Positions 1-7,400 of a stretch of DNA of 22,785 nt are shown here, one piece after another; position 1 is the stretch's first letter, and every line of letters begins with the position of its first letter. The notes beneath the pieces were generated by a model. The model was not told where the DNA came from. It saw only the letters and a list, made by a program, of their open reading frames with translations, and did no database searches. A program made the translations under genes and the position numbers. The DNA comes from an uncultured Eubacteriales bacterium (lineage in GTDB: Bacteria; Bacillota; Clostridia; Oscillospirales; CAG-272), in contig URCP01000043.1 of NCBI GenBank assembly GCA_900546315.1, forward strand, positions 1 through 22,785, in the 5' to 3' direction.

Positions 1-1853
1 ATGTCCTCGAGAATGTATACGTTTTCCGCGCGGATGCCTCTCAGCGGGAGCTCGAGTTCGCTCACCGGGCACTCGTACCTGCGGAACACGAAGACCGCTC
101 CGGAGTCGCTGTCCGGGTCGTGCGCCTGATACGCGGCGAAATCCTTTTCCGACACCGAGGCGCCCGAGAGAGGGTAGAAGTCGCGGCACATATAGGGTCT
201 CACGCGGTAGGCGTCCGCCAGCATTTTTCTGTACCACTCCGCCTCTTCCACGGTTATGTCGAAGTCCGGGCAGGCGATCGATATCCCGCTTGCGAGGGTT
301 GACCTGAACCTGTAAGTGTCGCCGACGTTTATCGTCCTGCCGGACTGCATACAGGTCCCGAGCGAGTCTGCGAGTACGGGAAGCCATCTTGAGAGACATA
401 GCGTCATGTTCTGCATTGTCGAGGCGCCGAAGTCCTTCTGACAGCAGAAGTAATCGCTGCGGCACATGATCGGGAACATCCGCTTTCCGATCTCATAGTC
501 GAGCCTTCTGCCGCCCGACGCGCAGTTGTCGATGATGAGCCGCGGATACATTTCTCTCAGCCGGTCGAGAAGCTCATAGAGCCCGAAATAGTATCTGAGC
601 TCAGTAAGACCATGCCGCCCGTCCGAATCATTCGGAGAGAAAACCTCGGCGGGATTCACATTGAAGTCGGTCCGGAAAACCTCCATGCCGGTCATGTCGA
701 TGATACCGCGGACTTTGCCAAACAGATAGTCACGTCCTTCCGGTGTTCCGAGGTCTATCAGCGCCCAGTCCCTGCATCTGAGCAGGGGAATGTCGTCCCG
801 CCTGAAGGTCTCCGAAAGCTTTCCGACCCTCTCCAGCTCCATCCACGCCGAGAACCCGAGACCGACTTTGCGGCAGGCGTCCGAGAGCTCGTTCAGCCCG
901 TTCGGATAAGATTTTTCTGTGACATTCCAGTCTCCCGCCATGTCGAACCAGCTTCCTGCTTTCTCATCGTGATACCATCCGGCGTCTATGCCGTATATGT
1001 CGGCTTTCAACCCGTGCTTTCTGACATTGTCGAGTCTCGCGCGGTGGCGGTCCATATGGAAATTTCCCCACGCGCGCAGGCATATCGGCGCGACCGACGG
1101 CTTTCCGTCGACCTTCGGGAACATATACGTGTGTATGAATCTTCTGAACCTGACGAACGCCCCGTCCGCCTCGGTCCCCTCACCGGGCAGATACCACGGA
1201 AGCATGAGCGCCGCGGGGAGCCGCACACTCTCTCCTGGGTGGAGGAGAAAGTCTGCTCCGGGGAACGAGAACCGCGAGGTGACGACAGCGTGCCCATCCT
1301 TCCACGTTTTTCGGAAATTTCCAGACCAGCTCCCGGAGAAGCCGGAAGCGAAGATCACGCCTGAATCGGGGGACGCGGAGATACTGACATACGGCATCTG
1401 CTTCGTGTCTGACGCGCGCCCTGTATCAGAACCGAAATGATAGTCCCAGACCATATTCATTCGCCGGTTTTCGAACATGAAGTCGTCATCGTCCGCGTTC
1501 GAGCCGCGGCTCCACATTATCCTCGGATAGAGCGAGCCGTCATACCAAGGGCAGTCGAGCGCGATATCCATGTAGCTTATTCCGGAGAACCGCTCAGAAT
1601 CGGTGCCCGATATGTTTATCAATGTCAGATACCATTCGACAGCCTCATCCCAGAGGTTGATTGTCATCTCTATCCGGCACTTTCCGTCCGGAGTCGCCGT
1701 GGAGCGGGTAAGGACACGATGCCTGTCATGATGTCCGATTTCCTCCGCCGCGGTGAAGGCGAGCTGTGTTGCCGCGCCGCCGTATTCAAGCGATACGGGA
1801 ATTCCCTCGAGTACCGACGCGAAGCGCTCACTTATAAATGTTTTTTCATCCAT
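1..1853 (-). CDS. GH36-family alpha-galactosidase (3' end beyond the left edge)
   Basis: Retaining alpha-galactosidase of glycoside hydrolase family 36, removing terminal alpha-galactose from oligosaccharides. 617 codons are visible and no stop is reached; family members are usually about 700 residues. Seen: a beta-sandwich-like N-terminal half, then a (beta/alpha)8 part starting near YGIDAGWY. The nucleophile motif RTDFN places the nucleophile at Asp396, and CASGGRRLD places the acid/base at Asp452; their 56-residue separation fits the family. The start ATG at 1853 has GAAAGGA about 8 nt upstream. There is no signal peptide, so the enzyme is probably cytoplasmic and acts on imported substrate. 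It lies 34 nt after the dehydrogenase and is the last visible gene of the LacI-controlled operon. The family is clear; the exact linkage and substrate cannot be read from sequence. Confidence 0.93.
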   Translation of the reverse strand, partial: MDEKTFISERFASVLEGIPVSLEYGGAATQLAFTAAEEIGHHDRHRVLTRSTATPDGKCRIEMTINLWDEAVEWYLTLINISGTDSERFSGISYMDIALDCPWYDGSLYPRIMWSRGSNADDDDFMFENRRMNMVWDYHFGSDTGRASDTKQMPYVSISASPDSGVIFASGFSGSWSGNFRKTWKDGHAVVTSRFSFPGADFLLHPGESVRLPAALMLPWYLPGEGTEADGAFVRFRRFIHTYMFPKVDGKPSVAPICLRAWGNFHMDRHRARLDNVRKHGLKADIYGIDAGWYHDEKAGSWFDMAGDWNVTEKSYPNGLNELSDACRKVGLGFSAWMELERVGKLSETFRRDDIPLLRCRDWALIDLGTPEGRDYLFGKVRGIIDMTGMEVFRTDFNVNPAEVFSPNDSDGRHGLTELRYYFGLYELLDRLREMYPRLIIDNCASGGRRLDYEIGKRMFPIMCRSDYFCCQKDFGASTMQNMTLCLSRWLPVLADSLGTCMQSGRTINVGDTYRFRSTLASGISIACPDFDITVEEAEWYRKMLADAYRVRPYMCRDFYPLSGASVSEKDFAAYQAHDPDSDSGAVFVFRRYECPVSELELPLRGIRAENVYILED

Positions 1854-1887
1854 AATCCGATTCCTTTCGTGTTATTGAAAATAATTA

Positions 1888-2838
1888 TCAGTTTACAACA
1901 TTCTGTGGATTCTTTTCGAGCCACTTTTCCATATTTTCAATCGCCGTGTCGACGAGCCGTTGGCGGCATTCGAGCGCCGCCCAGCTTATGTGCGGGGTTA
2001 TGAAACAGTTCTTTGCGGCGAGCAGCGGGTTGTCGGCGCTGATCGGTTCGGTTCTCACCGTGTCGAGACCCGCCCCGGCGAGCTTTCCGGAGTTCAGAGC
2101 CCCGGCGAGCGCGTTTTCGTCGACGAGGGCTCCGCGGCTGTTGTTTATCAGTATAGCTCCGTGTTTCATTTTCGCGATGGCGCTTTCGTCGATGATGTTC
2201 TCTGTCTTGTCAGTCAGCGGACAGTGCAGCGCGACAACATCCGAGGACGCGAGCAGCGTATCAAGGTCGGTGTACCGAAGATCATCGTGCTTCTTATCGC
2301 TTCTGTACTCATCGTAAGCGAGAACCTTCATTCCAAAGGCAATCGCGATCCGCGCCGTTATTCTTCCGATCCGTCCGAGCCCGATGATGCCAATAGTTTT
2401 GTGTGCGAGCTCAATAGACGGATAGTCCCAGAAGCACCAGTCGCTGTCGGACGAGCGGCGGAGCTTTCTCACCTCGGAGTCGTGATGCGCGACGTGATCA
2501 GTTATCTCGAGGAGCAGCGCTATCGCGTGCTGAGCGATTGCCTCACTGCCGTAGGATGGCACGTTGCAGACATCGATTCCGAGCTCTCGCGCCGCCGCTG
2601 TGTCGACCGTGTTGTATCCGGTCGCAATGACGCAGATAAGCTTCATGTCAGGGCATTTTTCAAGCGTTTCCCTTGACAGAACCGTTTTGTTTATGAAGGC
2701 GATGTCGGCGCCACTGAGCCTTTTCGCGGCGTCTTCCGGTTTTGTAACATCGTATCTTGTCACGTCATATCTGTCGAGCGCGGACCAGTCGATCTCACCC
2801 GGGTTTTCCCGCGGGTGGTCGAGTATCACTATTTTCAT
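1888..2838 (-). CDS. D-2-hydroxyacid dehydrogenase (glycerate dehydrogenase/hydroxypyruvate reductase-like)
   Basis: NAD(H)-dependent reductase of 2-oxo acids to D-2-hydroxy acids, 316 aa, the normal length for the family. Rossmann motif GLGRIG (153-158) is followed by Asp176 at the end of the second strand, which favours NAD over NADP. Catalytic residues are Arg235 (NNSRGALVD), Glu264 (RTEP) and His283 (TPHISWAALE); the last segment is typical of the glycerate dehydrogenase branch. The chosen start at 2838 has GGAG 8 nt upstream; the frame stays open upstream into the preceding gene, but that is overlap, not coding. It begins 13 nt after the aldolase stop, so the two are co-transcribed. Known in related pathways: HpaI-type aldolases release small oxo acids or semialdehydes that such reductases consume. 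The actual substrate (hydroxypyruvate, glyoxylate, tartronate semialdehyde or other) is inference. Confidence 0.9.
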   Translation of the reverse strand: MKIVILDHPRENPGEIDWSALDRYDVTRYDVTKPEDAAKRLSGADIAFINKTVLSRETLEKCPDMKLICVIATGYNTVDTAAARELGIDVCNVPSYGSEAIAQHAIALLLEITDHVAHHDSEVRKLRRSSDSDWCFWDYPSIELAHKTIGIIGLGRIGRITARIAIAFGMKVLAYDEYRSDKKHDDLRYTDLDTLLASSDVVALHCPLTDKTENIIDESAIAKMKHGAILINNSRGALVDENALAGALNSGKLAGAGLDTVRTEPISADNPLLAAKNCFITPHISWAALECRQRLVDTAIENMEKWLEKNPQNVVN

Positions 2839-2851
2839 TTTCCATTCTCCA

Positions 2852-3616
2852 TCAGTCAATAGCGGCGAGCTCCGCCATCTCCTCGCTGTACCCGCGAGCG
2901 AAGAATCCGCCGTCGCTGCCGCACCACAGGACGTTGCAGCCCATTTTCCTGTATTTCGCCGCGAGGGAAGCGTTGTCGCAGAATATTCCGCAGGACTTGC
3001 CGTATGAGCCGCTGATGTCGAATATCTTCTGTATCGCGTCAAGCACGACAGTGTCGCCGATTTTCTTCGGCTTTCCGAGCATGACCGAGAGGTCATACGG
3101 ACCGATCATGACGGCGCTTATATATTTTCCGAATTTTTCGAGCATTTCCGGCAGAGCCTCAATTCCCGCCGGCGATTCTATCTGCGGGAGAAGGAACCTC
3201 GTCTTCGGGAAGTCTTCAAACTTTTCGCCTTTCCTGAACTGCGCGTGACCTCCGCAGCCCTTGCGCCCGTCGGGGGCGAACAGCAGCGCGTCAACGGCGG
3301 TTTTCAGCTGTGAGAGTGTCTCGGTGCGCGGTATCATGACGCCGTCCGCGCCCATGTCTATCGCCTTGGCTATCAGGTGGTATTCGCAGTCCTGCGCACG
3401 GACGAGCGCGGGCAGTCCCATCAGGCGGCAGATCTGTAGCAGCGGAACGACATTCTGTGTGTCGAAAACGCCGTGTTCGGCGTCAAACAGGATGAAGTCG
3501 AGGTCGTCGCGGTTCATGCTCTCAACGAGCAGCGGATTCGCGAGGGTTATGACTGTGGTTCCGCGGACGATTTCACGTTCCGCGAATTTTTTCGCGAGGG
3601 TTTCATATCTTGTCAT
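2852..3616 (-). CDS. HpcH/HpaI-family class II aldolase
   Basis: Metal-dependent pyruvate-type aldolase that cleaves 2-oxo-3-deoxy acids to pyruvate plus an aldehyde; relatives include HpaI, GarL and the 2-keto-3-deoxy-L-rhamnonate aldolase. 254 aa from the chosen start. Expected residues are present: His48 in FDAEHG, Arg73 (LVRA), metal ligands Glu147 (QIES) and Asp175 (GPYDLS), and GADGVMIPR near 89-97. The start at 3616 has GGAG 8 nt upstream and matches the N-terminal length of the family. An alternative ATG at 3634 overlaps the stop of the upstream binding-protein gene (ATGA) and would add six residues; translational coupling there cannot be excluded. It sits in the LacI-regulated operon directly before the dehydrogenase, suggesting consecutive steps. 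The substrate is unknown. Confidence 0.9.
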   Translation of the reverse strand: MTRYETLAKKFAEREIVRGTTVITLANPLLVESMNRDDLDFILFDAEHGVFDTQNVVPLLQICRLMGLPALVRAQDCEYHLIAKAIDMGADGVMIPRTETLSQLKTAVDALLFAPDGRKGCGGHAQFRKGEKFEDFPKTRFLLPQIESPAGIEALPEMLEKFGKYISAVMIGPYDLSVMLGKPKKIGDTVVLDAIQKIFDISGSYGKSCGIFCDNASLAAKYRKMGCNVLWCGSDGGFFARGYSEEMAELAAID

Positions 3617-3630
3617 CTTTATTTCTCCGA

Positions 3631-5082
3631 TCATTCGAGTGTTCCGGCGAAATCAATCGCCTCCTGTATCGTCGCGAGCGCCTTATCCTTTATCGAGGCG
3701 TTGAGCGACGTGAGCTGGTCGGACTGCCCCAGTATCACTTGATACAAATACGGCACAACGAACGTGTCGTTCCACGGGCACTGACCCATATCAATGATAC
3801 GTGTCGACTGAATGAGCTCCATCATTTCAACCGACTTCTCGTCTCTGAGCACCTTCTGCGACATGGCTTTCTCGTAGTACGCCGGGAAAACGTATCTCGC
3901 GGAGCCGGACGCGAGCGCTTCCATTATGACGCTCGTCCGCTCGGGATCGGGGTTCGTCACCGGAACGACATGGAGCCACGCGTCGACGACGCCTGTGTAA
4001 TATCTGTCCTGCGCCTCGTCATACTTCGGGTAGGGGATGACGCCGAAATCCGTCTTCATGTCACGGAAAGCGAACAGTCTTCCGACGACGGTCGAGATGA
4101 AAAGCGCCTTGTCGTTCATGAAATATTCATTAACCTTTCCGACGTCGTCGTTCGTGTTGAAGATCTTGCCGCTGTTGCGCTTGTCAATGAGCATAGAGAC
4201 TATTGAGTCGAATTTTTCGCTCGTCATAGAGTTGATGTACGGTATGTCGTCTTTGTCCTTCTTAATTATTGTCTCGTTCGCGGAGAGCCAGAAGGTCGGG
4301 TAGACGTAGGAGTTATGCCCGGTGATGCCCCACTGGTCGTCCTTCGTGAGAGTGCCGTCGCCATCGATGTCTTTGGTCGCCATCTCAGCGTATGTGAACA
4401 TCATGTCGTTCGTCCATTTCCCGTCTTCAACCGACTTGTAGAGGTCGTCTATTCTTAGGTCGTCCGCCAGCTTTTTGTTGAACGCCATGACCGCCGCCCG
4501 CTCGAAAGTGTAAACCGACTCCTCACTATAGACAAGGAACCGCTTCCCGTTTATAGTCAGCGCGTCGTTAATGTCGTGCAGGTAATAGTCCTTCTCGAGG
4601 TTCAGATGAGTAAGCTTCGATACCGGCATGAGCAGACCTTCGACCGCGACCGAGAAGGCGTTGCGGTTGATGAGCATTATCATATCATACGCGTCCTCCT
4701 GCGCGAGGGCGGTCTGACGGAGGGTCTTGAAGTTGTTGTCGTAGTTGTCCTCGCTCGCGACGAACTTGATATTGAACCTCTCCTCAATCTCGCGGTTTCT
4801 TTTGTAAAGCGAATCGACGAGAACCTCGCCGGTCTCCTCCTCGGTGTCGAAGAGAACAAAGGTGCCGTTGGGATCGTATTCGGCGGAGAGCACTCGGTAT
4901 TCGTAGCCGCCGAAGTCATACTCGCCGAGGTCGTCCATCAGCGGGTCTTTGGTTTCCTCAGGTTCGGTTGATGTTTCACCTGTGCTGTCTGATGTGCCGT
5001 CGGTCTGTGTCGTCCCACTCCCGCAGGACGCGAGGAGAAGCGCCGCTAACAGTGCGGCGGGGACGCGGGGTGCCTTTTTCAT
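3631..5082 (-). CDS. Family 1 extracellular solute-binding lipoprotein with EF-hand-like loop
   Basis: Substrate-capture lipoprotein of a carbohydrate-type ABC importer (UgpB/LipO-like), 483 aa. Lipobox LASC gives lipidated Cys20, followed by an acidic Thr/Glu-rich linker to about residue 50. A perfect 12-residue EF-hand/dockerin-type calcium loop lies at 238-249 (Asp at 1, 3, 5 and 12, Gly at 6, Leu at 8), followed by QWGITG; such loops are common in Gram-positive members. The start at 5082 has AGGAGG 8 nt upstream. It starts 16 nt after the hydrolase stop, inside the LacI-controlled operon. No permease or ATPase gene lies in the visible part of this operon, so partners must be downstream beyond the left edge or elsewhere. 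The ligand is presumably the glycan or sugar acid handled by the neighbouring enzymes (inference). Confidence 0.88.
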   Translation of the reverse strand: MKKAPRVPAALLAALLLASCGSGTTQTDGTSDSTGETSTEPEETKDPLMDDLGEYDFGGYEYRVLSAEYDPNGTFVLFDTEEETGEVLVDSLYKRNREIEERFNIKFVASEDNYDNNFKTLRQTALAQEDAYDMIMLINRNAFSVAVEGLLMPVSKLTHLNLEKDYYLHDINDALTINGKRFLVYSEESVYTFERAAVMAFNKKLADDLRIDDLYKSVEDGKWTNDMMFTYAEMATKDIDGDGTLTKDDQWGITGHNSYVYPTFWLSANETIIKKDKDDIPYINSMTSEKFDSIVSMLIDKRNSGKIFNTNDDVGKVNEYFMNDKALFISTVVGRLFAFRDMKTDFGVIPYPKYDEAQDRYYTGVVDAWLHVVPVTNPDPERTSVIMEALASGSARYVFPAYYEKAMSQKVLRDEKSVEMMELIQSTRIIDMGQCPWNDTFVVPYLYQVILGQSDQLTSLNASIKDKALATIQEAIDFAGTLE

Positions 5083-5098
5083 GATGTGTTCCTCCTGA

Positions 5099-5905
5099 TT
5101 ATTGTATTGTGGTGTTATTTTTTTCGCTCGCTTCACGCGCGAGCATTTCGTCAAGGTACCTTATACTGTAGGCGCAGAAGTCTTTCCACTCGTTTCTGAC
5201 GACAAAAGCGTTTCTGTCGCCGCTCTTCACCTTTTCCGCCTTTTCCGCTGTGTGATTGTGCGCCATGTGGTTGCCGAGAAAGATATCGACCTTTTCTTTC
5301 CCGAGTCGTTCCATTGAGGCTCTGAAATCATCGCGCAGAGTGAAGGGAAGATGATGCTTCTCAAGATACCACCGTTCGACCGAGTTTGTTCCCATCCCGC
5401 CGTGCAGTCCGGCACGGCACACAAGCCCGCTGTCCGGATTCCTTACGTCGAAAAAGTATGACATCGCTCCGGCGGTGTGCCCGGGTGTCGCGACGCAGGA
5501 GACTGTGGTGTTTCCGAACCTGAACCGGTCACCGTCATTTATGAGAAAGTCCGGCTCGAAGGTTTTTTCGTATCTCATCCCGAGTTCCTCCGCGTATGAG
5601 AGCGGAAGTCTTCCGTTCGCGGCGTCGGCGTCCGGGGCGCCGATATAAGTCTTCGCGCCGGTAAGCGAGACGAGCTCACTTGTTCCGCCCATGTGGTCAA
5701 TGTGACCGTGAGTGTGGAATATCCATCGAATATTCACGGCGTAGAGCCCGTTTTCAGTCATGTCCCGCAGCAGGTCGGGGACGTCCGACGGATAACCGCT
5801 GTCGAACAGCAGGATCCCGTCCCCTGTGTCGACAATATGCGTCGAGGCGCCCTCATGCCCGGAAAAATACAGCTCCCCGAAAATATGTGTGAAGATTCGT
5901 GCCAT
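5099..5905 (-). CDS. Metallo-beta-lactamase-fold hydrolase (class B3-like ligand set)
   Basis: Zinc hydrolase of the metallo-beta-lactamase superfamily, 268 aa. The HxHxDH motif is at 66-71 (within HTHGHIDH), the third ligand is His143 (TPGHTAG), and His213 (GNHMAHN) is a plausible second-site ligand. The bridging Asp seen in glyoxalase II-type members is absent (LHGGMG stands in that region), so the site resembles B3 lactamases: His66/His68/His143 and Asp70/His71/His213. No signal peptide, so probably cytoplasmic, which argues against antibiotic defence. Start at 5905 with AGGAGG about 7 nt upstream. It is the first gene after the operator pair at 5929-5988. In a sugar operon a lactonase or ester hydrolase is a reasonable guess; the substrate is not known. 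Confidence 0.87.
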   Translation of the reverse strand: MARIFTHIFGELYFSGHEGASTHIVDTGDGILLFDSGYPSDVPDLLRDMTENGLYAVNIRWIFHTHGHIDHMGGTSELVSLTGAKTYIGAPDADAANGRLPLSYAEELGMRYEKTFEPDFLINDGDRFRFGNTTVSCVATPGHTAGAMSYFFDVRNPDSGLVCRAGLHGGMGTNSVERWYLEKHHLPFTLRDDFRASMERLGKEKVDIFLGNHMAHNHTAEKAEKVKSGDRNAFVVRNEWKDFCAYSIRYLDEMLAREASEKNNTTIQ

Positions 5906-5928
5906 TTCATTCCTCCTGAAATACAGAT

Positions 5929-5942
5929 TGTAATCGGTTACA
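5929..5942. promoter_or_regulatory. LacI-family operator 1 of the catabolic operon
   Basis: TGTAATCGGTTACA, a 14-nt palindrome with the central CG typical of LacI/GalR operators. It begins 7 nt after a candidate -10 (5950-5955) and would cover the transcription start, a repressing position. The same arrangement occurs at the regulator's own promoter. Binding by the neighbouring regulator is inference. Confidence 0.8.
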
Positions 5943-5949
5943 AAATGCT

Positions 5950-5979
5950 TTATAACTCCGCTTATCCATAGTGATGTAA
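5950..5979 (-). promoter_or_regulatory. Candidate promoter of the catabolic operon
   Basis: On the minus strand TTACAT (5979-5974), an 18-nt spacer and TTATAA (5955-5950) form a weak sigma-70-type promoter. The predicted start near 5943 leaves a leader of about 38 nt before the hydrolase ATG at 5905. The -35 overlaps the operator at 5975-5988 and the start abuts the operator at 5929-5942. The hexamers are poor, so the placement rests partly on the operator geometry. Confidence 0.4.
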
Positions 5980-5988
5980 GCGGTTACA
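5975..5988. promoter_or_regulatory. LacI-family operator 2 of the catabolic operon
   Basis: TGTAAGCGGTTACA, same outer arms as operator 1 with an imperfect centre, 46 bp away from it and overlapping the candidate -35. Paired operators allow cooperative repression. Confidence 0.75.
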
Positions 5989-6005
5989 AAACCCGGTATA
6001 ATCTT

Positions 6006-6025
6006 GCGCCGTCAAAAGGCGGCGC
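6006..6025. terminator. GC-rich hairpin after the regulator gene (no U-tract)
   Basis: GCGCCG (6006-6011) pairs with CGGCGC (6020-6025), extended by two inner pairs around an AAAA loop. It lies just after the stop of the regulator gene on the minus strand. The minus strand continues AAGATTAT, without a run of T, so intrinsic termination would be weak; partial read-through into the operon is possible. Confidence 0.35.
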
Positions 6026-6035
6026 TGATGCTGAT

Positions 6036-7070
6036 TCAATTGTATAGCTTGCGATTGCTCCTCAGGACAAGCTGCGGCGTAGAGCGTATGAATTCGTCTG
6101 GCTCCCGTCCTTCCGAGAGGAGAAGGAACATCGCCTCAAAAGCCTTTCTCGCCTGATACAGCGGGTCCTGATAGATAGTTCCGGTGACGATGCCCGCCTC
6201 GAGGTAATGGTCGAGCGCCGGGAAGACGTCCGACGCGAGGAATATGCTCTTTCCCTCGTGCCCGCTTTCGGCGATGGCACGGCATATCGGTACCGAGTTC
6301 GCGCTTGTGCAGTAGACGCCGCCGGGGATCCGGGAACCGGAAAGTATGCTCACCATCCTGTCATACGCGGTGTCCTCACGATTTCCTGTCTCTATCACCT
6401 CACGCACGGTGAGCGCCATTTTCTCCGCCGCGGACATAAATGAATCGACAATCTCGTTCTGCCCGGGCGACGACCTACCCTCGGTGAACAGGACGACATC
6501 GCGTCTTTCTCCGACGGTCAGCGACATGAACTCGGCCGCGAGCCGTCCGGTGGTCACGGTATCGTTCATCGACACGAAGCTTCGCCCGCACTCCGGAAGG
6601 TCGCTGCCGAGCAGGCAGAGAGTTATTCCGTTTTCCTCAAGACGGTTGATGTGCGAGATGGCGTCCCGGCTGAATATTCCGCTTATGATGACTCCGTCGA
6701 TCCCGCCGTCGGCGAACCCGTCGATCACCCGAGCGGCGTCCTCCTCGGCTGCCTCTGCCCTGTCGAGTATTTGCAGGTCGAGTTCTACCTTATAGTCCAT
6801 ATAGCTCCGGAAGGCGCTCTGTATCCCGCGCTCAAGTATACTGTAGTACACCCTGACCTGTCCGTAGATGAGTACGCCGATGCGCAAAGGCTCCGACGAC
6901 AGTCTCGACGCCATGCGGTTCGGTACATATCCGAGCCTTTTCGCCGTTTCGAGAATGAGATCCCGTTTCTCAGGCTTCAGGCAGGATTTAGGGTCAAAAG
7001 CGCGGCTCACCGCAGCAATCGACATTCCGACCTCCTTTGCTATAGTGTACATCGTGACTTTCGGTTTCAT
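6036..7070 (-). CDS. LacI/GalR-family transcriptional regulator
   Basis: DNA-binding repressor, 344 aa, normal family length. The N-terminal helix-turn-helix is at about 8-27 (TIAKEVGMSIAAVSRAF) and the hinge at about 50-60 (VPNRMASRLSS) keeps the Asn and Leu that insert into a CG-centred operator. From residue 62 (RIGVLIYG) a periplasmic-binding-protein-like effector domain follows. The start at 7070 has AAGGAG about 7 nt upstream. Three palindromes TGTAAnCGnTTACA lie at its own promoter and at the promoter of the downstream operon, so it probably represses itself and the GH36/aldolase operon until an inducing sugar or sugar acid binds. The inducer is not evident from sequence. Confidence 0.93.
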   Translation of the reverse strand: MKPKVTMYTIAKEVGMSIAAVSRAFDPKSCLKPEKRDLILETAKRLGYVPNRMASRLSSEPLRIGVLIYGQVRVYYSILERGIQSAFRSYMDYKVELDLQILDRAEAAEEDAARVIDGFADGGIDGVIISGIFSRDAISHINRLEENGITLCLLGSDLPECGRSFVSMNDTVTTGRLAAEFMSLTVGERRDVVLFTEGRSSPGQNEIVDSFMSAAEKMALTVREVIETGNREDTAYDRMVSILSGSRIPGGVYCTSANSVPICRAIAESGHEGKSIFLASDVFPALDHYLEAGIVTGTIYQDPLYQARKAFEAMFLLLSEGREPDEFIRSTPQLVLRSNRKLYN

Positions 7071-7082
7071 TTTTTAACTCCT

Positions 7083-7096
7083 TGTAACCGTTTACA
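7083..7096. promoter_or_regulatory. LacI-family operator at the regulator promoter (autoregulation)
   Basis: TGTAACCGTTTACA, matching the two operators at 5929 and 5975. It begins 8 nt after the -10 box at 7105-7110 and runs into the ribosome binding site of the regulator gene, so binding would block initiation. Confidence 0.82.
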
Positions 7097-7104
7097 GTAA
7101 TTAC

Positions 7105-7133
7105 AGTATAGCATAACTGAATGGATTTGTCAA
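7105..7133 (-). promoter_or_regulatory. SigA-type promoter of the LacI-family regulator
   Basis: On the minus strand TTGACA (7133-7128), a 17-nt spacer and TATACT (7110-7105). The -35 is consensus and spacing ideal. The predicted start near 7098 leaves a leader of about 28 nt. Confidence 0.85.
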
Positions 7134-7251
7134 GGCTTTTCGTGATTTTTTTGCAAAAATCTTATCCTCTGACTTATTCCATGTAGTCGGCTTATTCTGC
7201 TGACTCAAAAATGCGCACCGGATTGGACTCGTTTTTTGTCCAATATGGCAA

Positions 7252-7281
7252 TTGACAGAACAGTACCGTCTATGATATAAT
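7252..7281 (+). promoter_or_regulatory. Strong SigA-type promoter of the lipoprotein operon
   Basis: TTGACA (7252-7257), 18-nt spacer and TATAAT (7276-7281) with an extended TGA just before the -10. Both hexamers are consensus. Transcription from about 7288 gives a leader of about 113 nt containing two hairpins. The 7134-7400 stretch holds no gene. Confidence 0.88.
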
Positions 7282-7316
7282 TGAATTACAAGAGAGATCG
7301 GTCTGTCTTTCGGACA

Positions 7317-7344
7317 TTTTCGGGGGAGTTATTTCCCCCGAAAA
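7317..7344 (+). other. Leader hairpin 1 (11-bp perfect stem)
   Basis: Arms 7317-7327 (TTTTCGGGGGA) and 7334-7344 are exact reverse complements around a 6-nt loop, about 30 nt into the predicted transcript. The following bases are ATATG, not a U-tract, so it does not read as a classic terminator. It may protect the 5' end or take part in a regulatory fold. Confidence 0.7.
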
Positions 7345-7353
7345 ATATGTCTC

Positions 7354-7375
7354 AAGGTTAGCTTTAGCTAACCTT
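7354..7375. promoter_or_regulatory. Inverted repeat GTTAG-N6-CTAAC in the lipoprotein-operon leader
   Basis: Ten-base arms (7354-7363 and 7366-7375) are exact reverse complements with 2 nt between them; the core at 7357-7372 is GTTAG-CTTTAG-CTAAC. The GGTTAG/CTAACC half-sites resemble DtxR/IdeR iron boxes, but those have a 1-nt centre rather than six. The site is 28 nt before the start codon. The same core recurs at 20524 and, less exactly, at 16867. Confidence 0.6.
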
Positions 7376-7400
7376 ATCTGGCCATGAAAGGAATTTAAAA

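Noticed and set aside
612..1364. Plus-strand frames opposite the GH36 gene
   Set aside because: The minus strand carries conserved GH36 catalytic motifs throughout this stretch; the plus frames have no family features.
5099..5905. Antibiotic-resistance metallo-beta-lactamase
   Set aside because: No signal peptide, and it is the first gene of a LacI-controlled sugar operon; the fold alone does not show lactamase activity.
7317..7344. Leader hairpin as an intrinsic terminator
   Set aside because: A-rich rather than T-rich sequence follows on the plus strand, and a strong promoter lies just upstream.
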